Assembly: GCF_024397975.1 (NCBI RefSeq)
Contig: NZ_CP073745.1
Coordinates: 2,010,501-2,074,500, forward strand
Source of the DNA: Bacterioplanoides sp. SCSIO 12839
GTDB taxonomy: Bacteria > Pseudomonadota > Gammaproteobacteria > Pseudomonadales > Oceanobacteraceae
Direction of reading: 5' to 3'
Length of the DNA: 64,000 bases
Shown: piece after piece, positions 26,895 to 37,082 of the stretch
Numbering within the stretch: position 1 is the stretch's first letter
How the letters are laid out: every line of letters starts with the position of its first letter
Notes under the pieces: generated by a model
Databases searched by the model: none
Seen by the model: only the letters and a program-made list of their open reading frames with translations
What the model was told of the DNA's origin: nothing
Program-made: the position numbers and the translations under genes

Positions 26895-27305
26895 TTAATG
26901 ATCATCTTGAGGTTGGTTGAGCTCGATCAACACGCCGTCGCAGCTTTTCGGATGAATAAAAATCACCTTGCAGTTGTGAGCACCAATAGAAGGTTCATCC
27001 GATAAAAATTGATAGCCCTTTTCTTTCAGCCGGGCAACATCGGCTTCCAGATCATCGCTACGGAAACACAAGTGATGAATACCACCACCCTTCTTATCCA
27101 GATAACCCTGAATCGGGCCTTCACCGTTTAATGGGTGTACCAGTTCGATACTGGTCTCCGGTAACGGGAAAAATGCCGTACTGGTTTTTGCCGCTGGCAC
27201 ATCTTCCTGGCCTTTGTATGGAAGACCAAAATCTTCCATAAAACGTTTGATGGCTTTTTCAAGATCCGGTACCGCGATGGCGATATGGTCTAAAGCAACA
27301 ATCAT
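26895..27305 (-). CDS. mce: Methylmalonyl-CoA epimerase
   Basis: 136 residues, glyoxalase/VOC fold with two repeats. Metal and catalytic residues are visible: LDHIAIAVPDLE (His), ELVHPL (Glu then His), GGIHHLCFRSDD (His) and GVLIELNQP (Glu). It converts (S)- to (R)-methylmalonyl-CoA, between the carboxylase and the mutase. The gene is preceded by two copies of a GAAAACAGGTGAG Shine-Dalgarno segment 20 bases apart. It lies 15 bases before scpA. Confidence 0.93.
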   Translation of the reverse strand: MIVALDHIAIAVPDLEKAIKRFMEDFGLPYKGQEDVPAAKTSTAFFPLPETSIELVHPLNGEGPIQGYLDKKGGGIHHLCFRSDDLEADVARLKEKGYQFLSDEPSIGAHNCKVIFIHPKSCDGVLIELNQPQDDH

Positions 27306-27311
27306 AACTCT

Positions 27312-27344
27312 CTCACCTGTTTTCTTTTTGGCTCACCTGTTTTC
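27312..27344 (-). repeat. Duplicated ribosome-binding segment upstream of mce
   Basis: The 13-mer CTCACCTGTTTTC (plus strand) occurs at 27312-27324 and 27332-27344. On the minus strand each copy supplies an AGGTGAG ribosome-binding site, and only the copy next to mce is at normal spacing. Confidence 0.75.
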
Positions 27345-27355
27345 GAAATGAGCAA

Positions 27356-27379
27356 AAGCCCCTGATCACTCAGAGGCTT
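27356..27379 (-). terminator. Hairpin between biotin carboxylase and mce
   Basis: On the minus strand, AAGCCTCTGA and TCAGGGGCTT pair with one mismatch around a 4-base loop, followed by TT. It starts about 13 bases after the biotin carboxylase stop, so it may terminate partially within the cluster. Confidence 0.5.
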
Positions 27380-27392
27380 GCTTAAATGGCTG

Positions 27393-30248
27393 TTATTTAA
27401 TCGCAGCCAGGAACTCGCCGGTTTGTTTTTCAACACGGGCCTGAATTTCTTCAACCGTTTCTTCGATCACAATTTCATCCGGCGTAATTTTAAATAATGG
27501 CTGCCCTTTACTGATGATAGTGCCATCATCATCAACCAATATTTTTTCAATCGTTCCGGCGAATGGCGCATTCACTTTGTTGAACATTTTCATCACTTCG
27601 ATGATGTACAACGGCTCTCCGGCTTCAAAGTGTGTGCCTTCCTCAACGAATGGTGGCAGCCCTGGTGCTTCACATGAGTAGAACATACCGCCAGTAGGTG
27701 CCAGAATTTCATCACTTTTCGCCACTGGAGGTGGCACAAGCACCTTCGCCATCTTCGCTTGCAGGTCTTCGTCGGTCAGACGTTCAGGAATGTGGATACT
27801 CAGATCTTCATTCACTTTCAAGTCGAAGAACTGTGTGCTGAAGCCGATAAACGGTAACAGCGATAAGATGTCACAACCTGCCTGATAGCCGATATGTGCC
27901 GACTGAACAGCAACCCATTGATCAGCATCGATTCCCTGAGGCGCCGCTTTAGCATTCAGAACCGTACACAGCTCAGCAAAATCAGTAATACCCAGTCGAT
28001 TTTCCAGTTCATCATAGAAAGCAACCGCCTGGCTCAGTACCTCATGATCGTGATCCCAAATCATGCTGGCAGCTGGGTTTTCGGCATTAAAGTTCATATT
28101 CAGGAAGTGATAGGTCTCTTTCAGTACCTGAACCGGGTTTTTCAACCAGGTGATCTGACCTTTTTCACTTTGAGCAAAGTTATCCTGATTAATGCTCAAC
28201 CAGCCCGATAGAATATGCGGATCGGCAAATAAACGCTCAATCGGACGAGTCAACAACAGCTCTTTACTGGCAAGAACCTGTTGCATCGCCGCTTTTTCAT
28301 CCTTAGCCCGCAAGCCTGTCATGGCTTTAGCACACACCTGCTTGTAAGCGTGTTTAAGGTCGAAATTGTTGGCTTTTTCTTTCAATAAGCCAACCGCCGT
28401 CAGGTAAGGAACGATATAACGCGTGGTTGGGCGGGCATTGATGTTATTACCCAGGAACCAGTTCACCAGACCGTAGTGGAACTCCAGGTTGGTCGCCAGG
28501 TCCTTACCCTGCAATTCTGTGGTACGTAAAATCTCAGCCAGTCGTTCGTAGCTGTCGAGACGCTTGTTACCCACGGTCAACAGCAAGGCGATGTTACTGT
28601 CGTAAGCACCGGCCAGGTGATACTTCATAAAGACGTCGGTATCTGGATTGTGCAACGAGATACCCTGGTCATCACGGATTTCACCTTCACGTGCATCGGA
28701 CCAGTGCTCAATCACACCACCCGCGTGAGGCGCCAATGCGTGGTTAGTGGCATTCAAACGCGCTTCAACCGACGAGATATTACGCATCACACGCTGTGGT
28801 TTTGGTAAGCGCGGACCGTGCGCAGCCAGCAATACCATGGCTTCAACCAGAGAATTAACCACAAAGTAGTCGTCGGCATTGTTTGGGTTAACAAACTTCA
28901 GCGCATAACACAGCTCAGTCACCCGGTGTTCTACCTGAATACGGGTATTCATTTCCATAAAGAAGTGCTTGTCGCGGTCGACGATACACTCAAACGTCGA
29001 CACGCTGTCCAGGCCTACCGCTTTACCGAATACTTCCGACTGACGTTCCATCTCCAACAGCGTTTCGATGTCTTGTTTGAGAATCTGAGCTTCGGTATTA
29101 CGGCCATCTTTCACCGCTTCGGTGAGCGCAGCTTCCAGGTCTTCAACGGTTACGGAGACTTCCAACAGCTTTTGCTCGTGCATCTGCAGTGAACAGTCAC
29201 GGCCGCCCATTGCCAGCGTCCAGTCGCCATTACCAATCACCTGAATTTCCTGGTGACGCGTGGTTTCGATGTTCAGTTCAATCAGTACGTTTTTATTGTC
29301 ACCCTGACCGGTTGCTTTCACCTCATTGAGGATCTCCAGCACCAAAGACGGTGCCAAGTCCGCGACCTGTGCCAGCTGCTTATCCAGATCACCATCAAAA
29401 GACGATGGGTTTGGCAGGATACGCTGACCTTTACCGCCACCACCGCCGATGCACTTCAGTCGGATGCGGTTTTGCGGATAATCACGCCCCATGACGATAA
29501 CTTGCTCACGAATGGTCTCCGCCAGATCATCAATGGTGTACAGGTCAACGCCTTTATCGTAAGACGCGGCTAATACCACATCAGCTTTACTGACCAGTTC
29601 TTCGGCAGCGTCAAACGCTTCCTGATTCAGCGGCAGTTGCTCTTTTTCAACTAACGCCAACAGCGCTTTTTCATCACTGTGTTTTTTCAGTAAGGTGATC
29701 GCCGTGGCGTTATCAATACCTGGCGTGACACTCACACCGACTTTTAACGCAGTACGTTTCGCTTCATCTTTCAGACCAGCATCGTGTACGGTTTTTGAAC
29801 AAGGACCAATAAAGTTCAGGCCTGCCTGCTCCATTGCCGACACCATATTCTCGTCTTCGGCCATAAAGCCGTAACCGGTGTAGATGGAGTTATAACCGTT
29901 TTCTTTAGCGATATTGATGATCTGCTTGATACGAACATCACGCTCTTCTTTATCGACACCAGTGTAATCCGGTACACGATGCACACGACTCGGATCCGTC
30001 AGCTTACGCAGCTCAGGTGCCAGTGCATTTTGATAAACAATGGAGTCTTTTTCCGACAGCAGGATACCGTAGTGCTCAATACCCATTTCTTCGAATACGT
30101 CCATCGCTTCTTTACGAATCGGACCACGGCAGATAATGAGTGGCTTCATTTCTGTGCAGCTGAAGCTCTGCACCCATTCACTCTTGGCATTAGCCAGCTG
30201 ACGATCCTGATGAATCAGCGGATTGTTCAGATAGTAATCGTTGCTCAT
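27393..30248 (-). CDS. Acyl-CoA (propionyl-CoA) carboxylase, biotin carboxylase plus biotin-carrier subunit, long variant
   Basis: 951 residues. The N-terminal biotin carboxylase region has LIICRGPIRKEAMDVFEEMG and YGFMAEDENMVSAMEQAGLNFIGP. ATP-grasp blocks follow: RIRLKCIGGGGGKGQRIL near 265, and FMEMNTRIQVEHRVTELC with the catalytic Glu/Arg/Glu set. The C-terminal biotinyl domain has EVMKMFNKVNAPFAG with the biotinylated Lys at 887. It is about 300 residues longer than usual PCC alpha chains: extra residues occur between the N-terminal Rossmann part and the ATP-grasp, and in a long region of about 550-850. It sits with a carboxyltransferase and the methylmalonyl genes, so propionyl-CoA is the likely substrate. 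The exact substrate is inference. Confidence 0.85.
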   Translation of the reverse strand: MSNDYYLNNPLIHQDRQLANAKSEWVQSFSCTEMKPLIICRGPIRKEAMDVFEEMGIEHYGILLSEKDSIVYQNALAPELRKLTDPSRVHRVPDYTGVDKEERDVRIKQIINIAKENGYNSIYTGYGFMAEDENMVSAMEQAGLNFIGPCSKTVHDAGLKDEAKRTALKVGVSVTPGIDNATAITLLKKHSDEKALLALVEKEQLPLNQEAFDAAEELVSKADVVLAASYDKGVDLYTIDDLAETIREQVIVMGRDYPQNRIRLKCIGGGGGKGQRILPNPSSFDGDLDKQLAQVADLAPSLVLEILNEVKATGQGDNKNVLIELNIETTRHQEIQVIGNGDWTLAMGGRDCSLQMHEQKLLEVSVTVEDLEAALTEAVKDGRNTEAQILKQDIETLLEMERQSEVFGKAVGLDSVSTFECIVDRDKHFFMEMNTRIQVEHRVTELCYALKFVNPNNADDYFVVNSLVEAMVLLAAHGPRLPKPQRVMRNISSVEARLNATNHALAPHAGGVIEHWSDAREGEIRDDQGISLHNPDTDVFMKYHLAGAYDSNIALLLTVGNKRLDSYERLAEILRTTELQGKDLATNLEFHYGLVNWFLGNNINARPTTRYIVPYLTAVGLLKEKANNFDLKHAYKQVCAKAMTGLRAKDEKAAMQQVLASKELLLTRPIERLFADPHILSGWLSINQDNFAQSEKGQITWLKNPVQVLKETYHFLNMNFNAENPAASMIWDHDHEVLSQAVAFYDELENRLGITDFAELCTVLNAKAAPQGIDADQWVAVQSAHIGYQAGCDILSLLPFIGFSTQFFDLKVNEDLSIHIPERLTDEDLQAKMAKVLVPPPVAKSDEILAPTGGMFYSCEAPGLPPFVEEGTHFEAGEPLYIIEVMKMFNKVNAPFAGTIEKILVDDDGTIISKGQPLFKITPDEIVIEETVEEIQARVEKQTGEFLAAIK

Positions 30249-30293
30249 AATTAAACCCGTCTCTCAAATCTTTACTAGTGTGTGAATCTGCTA

Positions 30294-31967
30294 TTAGTGG
30301 AACTCGCGCTGAACACCATTAAATGGTTCAGGCGTGTAATGACGCAGATGGAAATCCATGTTTTCACACAGGACTTTACGCAGATCGCTCGGCATCACGA
30401 TTTGCGAGATCGAACCTAAGCTCAGAGCTTCATTCGGGTTCATTAACTCTTCTTCATAACGCTTGGCCAGCAGGGCTTCCTGTTCCTTCGCCCAATCGGC
30501 GGATTTGGAGCCACTTTTAACCGCGTTACGAATTTCCTGCAGCTCTTGCTTGTAAACAAACTCAACGCCCGCAGGCCCCATCACCGCAGCGCGGGTAGAA
30601 GGCAATGCGATAACAAAGTCTGCACCGGTTGGGTAATTGTTATATGAGGCGTAAGCACCACCAAAGGCATTACGGATAATCACCAGGAAACGTGGTGTGC
30701 GCAGATCGATAATGGCATCCAACATGGCACGTCCGGCCTGCACAATGCCCTGGGTTTCCTGATCTTTACCCGGCAGGAAGCCAGTCGTGTCTTCCATAAA
30801 GATGACCGGAATGTTGTACAGGTTACAGAAGCGGATAAACCGTGCATTTTTGTAAGCTGCAGCGATATCGATCTGACCAGAAGACACCGCTGAGTTATTG
30901 GCAACAAACCCCACCACATTGCCGCCCATGCGCCCCAATGCAGTGATGGTGTTACGAGCACGATCCGGTTGGATTTCAAGAAAATCACCGTGATCACACA
31001 ATTGCTGAATCATAATGGTGACATCAATCGGCGTATTAAATCCGGTTGGAGCGTTGAATGCTTTTTTCAGCAGAATATCAACATCCCACGTCTTACGATC
31101 AATCGGGTCTGACGTTGGCTGATGTGGCGCCAACTCACTGTTATTACCTGGCAGGTAGTTCAGCAGTTGCTTCACTTTTTTCAGGGCAGAAATTTCGTCT
31201 TTAACCACAAAATCGGTGACACCACTCTGACTGTGGACACCCGGACCACCTAACTCATCTGGCGTGACATCTTCACCGAGCACGGATTTCACAACACCCG
31301 GGCCGGTTAAACCAAAGAAAGTATCGTTAGGTTGAATCAGGAAACTGCCCTGACGCGGCAAGTAGGAACCACCGCCGGCATTGAAACCGAACATACACAT
31401 AATGGAAGGCACAACGCCCGATATCTTACGTAAAGCGGTGAAGGCTTCGGCATAACCGTCAAGACCACCAACACCCGCAGGCACATAAGCACCCGCACTG
31501 TCGTTCAGACCAACCAGTGGGATACGGCGCTTACCAGCCAGCTCAAATAAACGCGCCAGCTTCTTACCGTTGGTTGCATCCATAGAACCAGCACGAACGG
31601 TAAAGTCATGACCATAAAGTGCAACATCACGACCATTAATTTTGACAACCGCTGTTACCAGTGAGGCACCATCAAGATTTTTACCCCAGTTCTGGAACAG
31701 TACCGTTGGGTCTTCATCAGTCAGAACGGAGATTCGTTCCCAGATAGTCATACGCTTTTTAGCGTGTTGACGGGTAATGGCGTTAACGCCTGCTGCTTTG
31801 CGTGGGCGCTGAATCAGCTCATAACCTTTCTTCAGGTTTTCTTCATAAAGACCAGGGTTATAAGAGGCCTGACCTGGAATTGCGAATTCAACTTCTTCTT
31901 TCTGATCAAAAGGATTGGTCAGTGAAGCCTGCGTTTTTTTTGCTTGAGGAGCAGTTGCTTTTGTCAT
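30294..31967 (-). CDS. Acyl-CoA (propionyl-CoA) carboxylase, carboxyltransferase subunit
   Basis: 557 residues from the ATG at 31967 (MTKATAPQ); an in-frame ATG at 32051 would add 28 residues that look unrelated to the family. It is a carboxyltransferase of the AccD5/PccB type with two crotonase-like halves. N half: [26 protein letters not shown] and [20 protein letters not shown] half: [20 protein letters not shown] and [13 protein letters not shown], the glycine-rich acyl-CoA/biotin sites. It transfers carboxyl from biotin to propionyl-CoA, giving (S)-methylmalonyl-CoA. It is 45 bases upstream of the biotin subunit and is the first gene of the block. Confidence 0.9.
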   Translation of the reverse strand: MTKATAPQAKKTQASLTNPFDQKEEVEFAIPGQASYNPGLYEENLKKGYELIQRPRKAAGVNAITRQHAKKRMTIWERISVLTDEDPTVLFQNWGKNLDGASLVTAVVKINGRDVALYGHDFTVRAGSMDATNGKKLARLFELAGKRRIPLVGLNDSAGAYVPAGVGGLDGYAEAFTALRKISGVVPSIMCMFGFNAGGGSYLPRQGSFLIQPNDTFFGLTGPGVVKSVLGEDVTPDELGGPGVHSQSGVTDFVVKDEISALKKVKQLLNYLPGNNSELAPHQPTSDPIDRKTWDVDILLKKAFNAPTGFNTPIDVTIMIQQLCDHGDFLEIQPDRARNTITALGRMGGNVVGFVANNSAVSSGQIDIAAAYKNARFIRFCNLYNIPVIFMEDTTGFLPGKDQETQGIVQAGRAMLDAIIDLRTPRFLVIIRNAFGGAYASYNNYPTGADFVIALPSTRAAVMGPAGVEFVYKQELQEIRNAVKSGSKSADWAKEQEALLAKRYEEELMNPNEALSLGSISQIVMPSDLRKVLCENMDFHLRHYTPEPFNGVQREFH

Positions 31968-32399
31968 TGTAAGTGTCGTTCCGTTAAATAGGTTTACTAC
32001 GACCAACTTTCTGCGGGTATTAACCAATGCTGTGGTTTCTACCAGATGCATAAAGGAAGCTCACCAGAATAAGTAAGGCGATAATAATGGCGCACATCCA
32101 TCTTGTGAATAGTCGGAATGTCGAATAAAAATAGTGCTGCATTTCAATGGCTCAGCACCCAAACTGGTATAAATCTTTCCCTGCAGAACTGCAGATTTTT
32201 GTGATAATCCGCGCCACTACGCGGTTTATTATTCTTTTTTTAATTGTGCCCAGACGACAAGAGCGGCTGCCAACAGCGGCTAAAATCGTCGCGATTGAAC
32301 CAACCGCATGACTTTCAATACGACTAAAGAATGCAGTAGTTTTGCCAAAAACATACCGCATTCTTTAACAGCAAAGCGCTACTTTAGCGAAATAACTAC
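31968..32399. other. Intergenic region before the propionate block
   Basis: 432 bases with no convincing gene. It contains a hairpin CCGCG-CCACTA-CGCGG followed on the plus strand by a T-rich run (about 32208-32240), and CGCTAAAGTAGCG near 32380 that could end rraA transcripts. It presumably also holds the minus-strand promoter of the carboxylase operon, which I could not pin down. Confidence 0.5.
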
Positions 32400-32891
32400 C
32401 TACTCAGGCATGCTTAATGCTTTAGGAGAGACAATCACACCGTTGTTATCGGCATAAACAAATTCACCCGGGTTAAACTCAACGCCACCAAATTTCACCA
32501 CAACATTAACATCACCCAAACCGCGCTTATCGGTTTTTAATGGATTGGTTGCCAGAGCCTGAACACCCAGATCGGTTTCCATGATCACATCCACATCACG
32601 AATACAGCCGTAGATAATAATACCTTCCCAGCCATTTTTTGATGCCTTTTCAGCCAGCATATCGCCCAGCAATGCATGACGCATGGAAGCACCACCGTCC
32701 ACTACCATCACCTTGCCTTTACCATCAGTATCCACCAGCTCTTTAACTTTAGAGTTGTCTTCAAAACATTTGACGGTAACGATTTCACCACCAAATGATT
32801 CACGACCGCCGTAGTTATTAAACATTGGCTCAACAACCTGAACCAGCTCTGGGTATTCATCACATAAATCGGGAGTAACGTATTGAGTCAT
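32400..32891 (-). CDS. rraA: RraA family protein (ribonuclease E activity regulator)
   Basis: 163 residues. The RraA fold signature is [41 protein letters not shown], with [12 protein letters not shown] at the end. In E. coli RraA binds RNase E and lowers its activity. Related proteins are metal-dependent HMG/oxaloacetate aldolase-like enzymes, but this length and sequence fit RraA itself. The start is ATG 32891 with AAGGATG upstream; the long upstream extension of the frame (to 33116) lies inside the neighbouring gene and is rejected. It follows the NAD(P)-binding gene by 31 bases. Confidence 0.9.
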   Translation of the reverse strand: MTQYVTPDLCDEYPELVQVVEPMFNNYGGRESFGGEIVTVKCFEDNSKVKELVDTDGKGKVMVVDGGASMRHALLGDMLAEKASKNGWEGIIIYGCIRDVDVIMETDLGVQALATNPLKTDKRGLGDVNVVVKFGGVEFNPGEFVYADNNGVIVSPKALSMPE

Positions 32892-32922
32892 TTTTACATC
32901 CTTATCAAAGTTAATTAGAAAA

Positions 32923-33582
32923 TTAGTTAGTCGAAGATTGTTTAATCGAAAGTTGTTTAATAACAGGTACCCGATGCCGATAGATACCCGGCTCAGAATT
33001 TGGTGTTGCCTCAACCATTGCACGGGCAACCCGCGCTCCGGACAAAGCCTGATAATTCCCAAAAAATGGAAGCGATAGCAGCTTGGCAGCAATATGCTCA
33101 CCCAAACGATATTCATCGCGCTCCCCGATTAAAACCGAAGGCTGCCAAAAGCTGGTATGTTCGAAGCACAGCGCCTCGATACCCTGCTCCATTTCACCTT
33201 TTATGCGGTTATAGAAAAAAGCAGAATCAGGAGATACCCCAACCGCGCTGACAATTGATGCCCGTTTTGCCCCCGCCTGCCGCGCCAGCGAAGCGCAAGT
33301 AATAACCAATTCTTTATCGACATAGCGCAAGCCATCTTTGCCAGATTTTTTTTGAGTAGTACCCAGTGCACAATAAAAATCTTCGAGCGATATGCCATCG
33401 GGCAGCCCTTGCTCAAATGTGCGACACACGATGCGTGGCGAGTCCAGCACAATGGCATCAGGCCTGCGCACCATCACTACAACCTTGTCATAATGCGAAG
33501 ACTGCACAAGCAAGCTGAGCAGCTCACGACCAATAAGGCCCGTTGCTCCGACCAAGAGCGCATTTTTCTTGTGTTCACTCAC
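32923..33582 (-). CDS. NAD(P)-binding Rossmann protein (HTATIP2/TIP30-like)
   Basis: 219 residues. The N-terminal dinucleotide-binding motif is [19 protein letters not shown] (GxTGxxG). [22 protein letters not shown] and [25 protein letters not shown] (with YxxxK) are typical of the atypical short-chain dehydrogenase group that includes TIP30 and YraR-like proteins. The substrate is unknown. The start is GTG at 33582. It lies 27 bases from an alpha/beta hydrolase on the same strand and 31 bases before rraA, so the three may be co-transcribed. Confidence 0.8.
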   Translation of the reverse strand: MSEHKKNALLVGATGLIGRELLSLLVQSSHYDKVVVMVRRPDAIVLDSPRIVCRTFEQGLPDGISLEDFYCALGTTQKKSGKDGLRYVDKELVITCASLARQAGAKRASIVSAVGVSPDSAFFYNRIKGEMEQGIEALCFEHTSFWQPSVLIGERDEYRLGEHIAAKLLSLPFFGNYQALSGARVARAMVEATPNSEPGIYRHRVPVIKQLSIKQSSTN

Positions 33583-33609
33583 AACACTGGCTCTCGCATA
33601 AAGGGGATT

Positions 33610-34566
33610 TTATCCATGACGCTGCTTTAACCACTGACTGACTTCTGGCCAAACATCTTGCGCAGCTTCTTTGCTGGCAACCATATCGACATGGCCATAA
33701 TCCTGCTGAAAACCTTGTGCTTTGCTGAGTAACACAAAATGTTTATCGCTACCGCCATAAACCTCAAAAAAGCGACGACAATATTTCTCAGGGTCTGACT
33801 TATCAGCAACGGCGGCAATGGACAATAATGGCAGGCTAACTTGTTTCCACATAGGCAGCAGAGGCTCACGACGAACCTTGAAACGCCAACCACCAAACCA
33901 GTCCTGGCGACGCAAATGCTCATTAATGATCCCTGCGGACTCATTTTCGGGACCAATATTCAGCTTCCGACCTTCCAGCTCCCCTTTAAAATTCACCACA
34001 AACCGCATCAGTAAGCCAACCAATGGCAGGCGCATATACCAGGGCTTACGCAGCGCCTGAGTTCCGAATAAAACTAACGACGAGGTATTTTCCAAGGTTA
34101 ATACGCCAGATGCCGCCGCACTGGCAATCAGAACACCGCCTAAGGAGTGGCCTATCCAGCCTGGTTTATGTCCGGTTTTTTCACGCACAAAGTCATTCAC
34201 AGCAGTGACATCCGAGTGCACGTATTGCTCCAGGGTATTTTTACGATAGCCATGATTTCGTGGAGACAAACCGTGACCTCGGTGTTCATACAGCCAGATA
34301 TCAAAGCCTTCTTCGAGCAGATGTCGCGCAAGACCAATGCCTTTGGCCGACAACCAAAAGCTGCGATTGGTGAAACTACCATGCACCAGCACCAGCGGTG
34401 ATTTATCACCCGGTATATCTCCGGCTTTGCTAATGTGCGTTAACGCAATTTGCACACTGGGGTCAGCACATCGATTGTGCTTTAACAGGTAAACATCTTC
34501 ATTGAAGTCCCCGTGTGTCTCTGCATGTAACAAAGACACAGGGAATAAAGCACTGCTACTTTTCAT
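33610..34566 (-). CDS. Alpha/beta hydrolase
   Basis: 318 residues. Blocks: LVLVHGSFTNRSFW (oxyanion), DIWLYEHRGHGLSPRNHGYRK, and PGWIGHSLGGVLIASAAA with the nucleophile Ser in GHSLGG near 142. The late QDYGHVDMV supplies a catalytic His. The YEHRGHG form resembles the lipase/monoglyceride-lipase-like group. No signal peptide is visible. It lies 23 bases downstream of ppsA and upstream of the NAD(P)-binding gene. The substrate is not evident. Confidence 0.78.
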   Translation of the reverse strand: MKSSSALFPVSLLHAETHGDFNEDVYLLKHNRCADPSVQIALTHISKAGDIPGDKSPLVLVHGSFTNRSFWLSAKGIGLARHLLEEGFDIWLYEHRGHGLSPRNHGYRKNTLEQYVHSDVTAVNDFVREKTGHKPGWIGHSLGGVLIASAAASGVLTLENTSSLVLFGTQALRKPWYMRLPLVGLLMRFVVNFKGELEGRKLNIGPENESAGIINEHLRRQDWFGGWRFKVRREPLLPMWKQVSLPLLSIAAVADKSDPEKYCRRFFEVYGGSDKHFVLLSKAQGFQQDYGHVDMVASKEAAQDVWPEVSQWLKQRHG

Positions 34567-34589
34567 AAATTGGGTCTGCAGCCTTGCAA

Positions 34590-36962
34590 TTATTGAGCGG
34601 GTTTATCCGCCAGGAAAAACCAGGTATCCATCACTGAATCCGGATTGAGCGACACGCTGTCGATGCCATGCTCCATTAACCACTTGGCAAAATCTGGGTG
34701 ATCGGATGGCCCCTGGCCACAAATACCAATGTATTTACCGGCTTTTTTGCAGGCATTAATGGCGTTTTCAAGCAGCGCCAGAATGGCCGGATTACGCTCG
34801 TCAAACAGGTGCGCAATAATACCGGAGTCACGATCCAGGCCCAGCGTTAGCTGGGTCAGGTCATTGGAGCCAACTGAGAAGCCATCAAAGTGCTCCAGGA
34901 ACTGCTCCGCCAGTACGGCATTGGCGGGCAACTCACACATCATGATCAGGCGCAAATCGTTTTCACCACGCTTCAGACCATTTTCAGCCAACAGATTCAC
35001 TACCTGCTCAGCCTCCCCTGGCGTACGTACAAACGGCACCATGATTTCGACATTGGTGAAGCCCATCTCATCGCGCACTTTGCGCATTGCACGGCATTCC
35101 AGTTCAAAACAGTCGCGGAAGTTTTTCGAGATATAACGCGATGCACCACGGAATCCCAGCATTGGGTTTTCTTCTTCCGGCTCGTATAAACGGCCGCCAA
35201 TCAGGTTGGCGTATTCATTGGATTTGAAGTCGGATAAACGCACAATCACACGTTTTGGCCAGAACGCTGCCGCCAGCGTCGAAATACCTTCCACCAGCTT
35301 ATCAACGTAAAAGTCGACCGGCCCGGAATAACCTGAAATACGGCGCTCCACGGTTGGTTTCACTTCGTCTGGCAGAGTATCGAAGTTCAGCAAAGCCTTA
35401 GGATGCACACCAATCATGCGATTGATGATGAACTCCAGTCGTGCCAGACCAACACCTTCGTTTGGCAACCCCTGGAAATCAAATGCTCTGTCCGGGTTAC
35501 CCACATTCATCATGATTTTGAATGGCAAATCCGGCATGGAATCCACGCTATTGGTCTTTACGTCAAAGTCCAGCGCACCGTCATAGACAAAACCAGTGTC
35601 GCCCTCGGCACAAGAAACAGTGACTTCCTGGCCATCATTTAATACATCAGTTGCATCCTCACAGCCAACTACCGCAGGAATCCCCAACTCACGGGCAATA
35701 ATCGCCGCATGACAGGTTCGACCACCACGATTGGTGACAATGGCCGACGAGCGTTTCATCACCGGCTCCCAGTCTGGATCGGTCATATCAGCAACCAGTA
35801 CATCACCTGGCTTCACCTGATCCATTTGGTCAACGCTATTAATAACACGGACTTTGCCTTTGCCAATCCGATGACCAATCGAGCGCCCTTCCACCAGCAC
35901 TTTACCGGTCTCTTTTAACAGGTAACGCTCCATGATGTTCTTGTTGGCGCGGCTTTTAACGGTTTCCGGGCGTGCCTGAACAATATAAAGCTGACCATCA
36001 TCACCATCTTTGGCCCATTCGATATCCATCGGCCGTTCATAGTGTTTTTCGATGATCATCGCCTGGCGCGCTAATGCTTCGACTTCTTCATCAGTGATGG
36101 AGAATACACGGCGCAAATTACGATCAACCCGCTGGGTCTCAACCGATTTACCCACCGATGCATCCGGGTTGTAGACCATTTTAATGGCTTTCGCACCGAG
36201 GTTTCGACGTAAAATCGCCGGGCGACTTTCTGCCAGATTTTTCTTATGAACGTAAAACTCATCCGGGTTAACGGCACCCTGCACCACGGTTTCACCCAGG
36301 CCATAAGAGGAAGTGACAAACACCACTTGATCAAAACCGGATTCGGTATCCAGAGTAAACATCACACCACTGGAGGCGGTTTCACTTCGTACCATGCGCT
36401 GAATACCCGCCGACAGAGCTACCTTATGGTGGTCAAAGCCCTGATGATCACGATAGGCAATCGCGCGGTCGTTAAACAGCGATGCAAAGACATCGCGGAT
36501 AGCGTGCAATACGTTGTCGACACCGACAATATTCAGGTGTGTTTCCTGTTGCCCGGCAAAGGAGGCATCCGGCAGGTCTTCGGCGGTAGCAGAGGAGCGT
36601 ACGGCAACGGCCATATTGGCGTTGCTGTTTTGTAATTCCGCAAACGCGCTGCGAACATCCGTCTCCAATTGTGGCGGCAGCGGTGCCTCTAAAATCCAGC
36701 TGCGAATACGTGCGCCGGTTTCAGTAAGGGCTGGAATATCATCAACATCCAGCGCATCCAGCTCCGCCTGAATGCGGGTATCCAACCCCTCATAATTTAA
36801 AAATTCACGATATGCATCAGCGGTGGTGGCAAAACCATTCGGCACCGACACGCCTGCACCCGTTAAGTTGCTGATCATTTCACCCAGAGAGGCGTTTTTT
36901 CCACCGACTCGTTCTACATCACCCATTGATACCTGATCAAACCAGAGCACGTAATCAGTCAA
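34590..36962 (-). CDS. ppsA: Phosphoenolpyruvate synthase
   Basis: 790 residues, full length. It converts pyruvate and ATP to phosphoenolpyruvate, AMP and phosphate for gluconeogenesis. The N-terminal ATP-grasp-like domain begins [15 protein letters not shown]. The swivel domain carries the phospho-histidine H418 in [21 protein letters not shown]. The C-terminal PEP/pyruvate barrel has [14 protein letters not shown] and [10 protein letters not shown]-like [13 protein letters not shown]. The start is TTG at 36962, 8 bases after AGGAG. It is divergent from ppsR, its regulator. Confidence 0.97.
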   Translation of the reverse strand: MTDYVLWFDQVSMGDVERVGGKNASLGEMISNLTGAGVSVPNGFATTADAYREFLNYEGLDTRIQAELDALDVDDIPALTETGARIRSWILEAPLPPQLETDVRSAFAELQNSNANMAVAVRSSATAEDLPDASFAGQQETHLNIVGVDNVLHAIRDVFASLFNDRAIAYRDHQGFDHHKVALSAGIQRMVRSETASSGVMFTLDTESGFDQVVFVTSSYGLGETVVQGAVNPDEFYVHKKNLAESRPAILRRNLGAKAIKMVYNPDASVGKSVETQRVDRNLRRVFSITDEEVEALARQAMIIEKHYERPMDIEWAKDGDDGQLYIVQARPETVKSRANKNIMERYLLKETGKVLVEGRSIGHRIGKGKVRVINSVDQMDQVKPGDVLVADMTDPDWEPVMKRSSAIVTNRGGRTCHAAIIARELGIPAVVGCEDATDVLNDGQEVTVSCAEGDTGFVYDGALDFDVKTNSVDSMPDLPFKIMMNVGNPDRAFDFQGLPNEGVGLARLEFIINRMIGVHPKALLNFDTLPDEVKPTVERRISGYSGPVDFYVDKLVEGISTLAAAFWPKRVIVRLSDFKSNEYANLIGGRLYEPEEENPMLGFRGASRYISKNFRDCFELECRAMRKVRDEMGFTNVEIMVPFVRTPGEAEQVVNLLAENGLKRGENDLRLIMMCELPANAVLAEQFLEHFDGFSVGSNDLTQLTLGLDRDSGIIAHLFDERNPAILALLENAINACKKAGKYIGICGQGPSDHPDFAKWLMEHGIDSVSLNPDSVMDTWFFLADKPAQ

Positions 36963-37082
36963 CTTTTTATCTCCTGCGAATTAGCCTATAGTGATGGCCA
37001 TTAACTCATTGATAGTGACCGCCGTTAATCACCCGATAGCGGCAGCCCGCTAATACTAAGTGCAGCAAGAACAAATTTCCAC

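Noticed and set aside
32020-32097. Possible 25-residue membrane peptide on the minus strand ([20 protein letters not shown]...) upstream of the carboxyltransferase
   Set aside because: One clear TM-like stretch, but the ribosome-binding site is not at proper spacing and I recognise no family. It overlaps the alternative start of the carboxyltransferase. Conservation would decide.
32152-32361. Minus-strand open frame of 69 codons in the gap before the carboxylase operon
   Set aside because: No start signal, no motif, odd composition; treated as non-coding.
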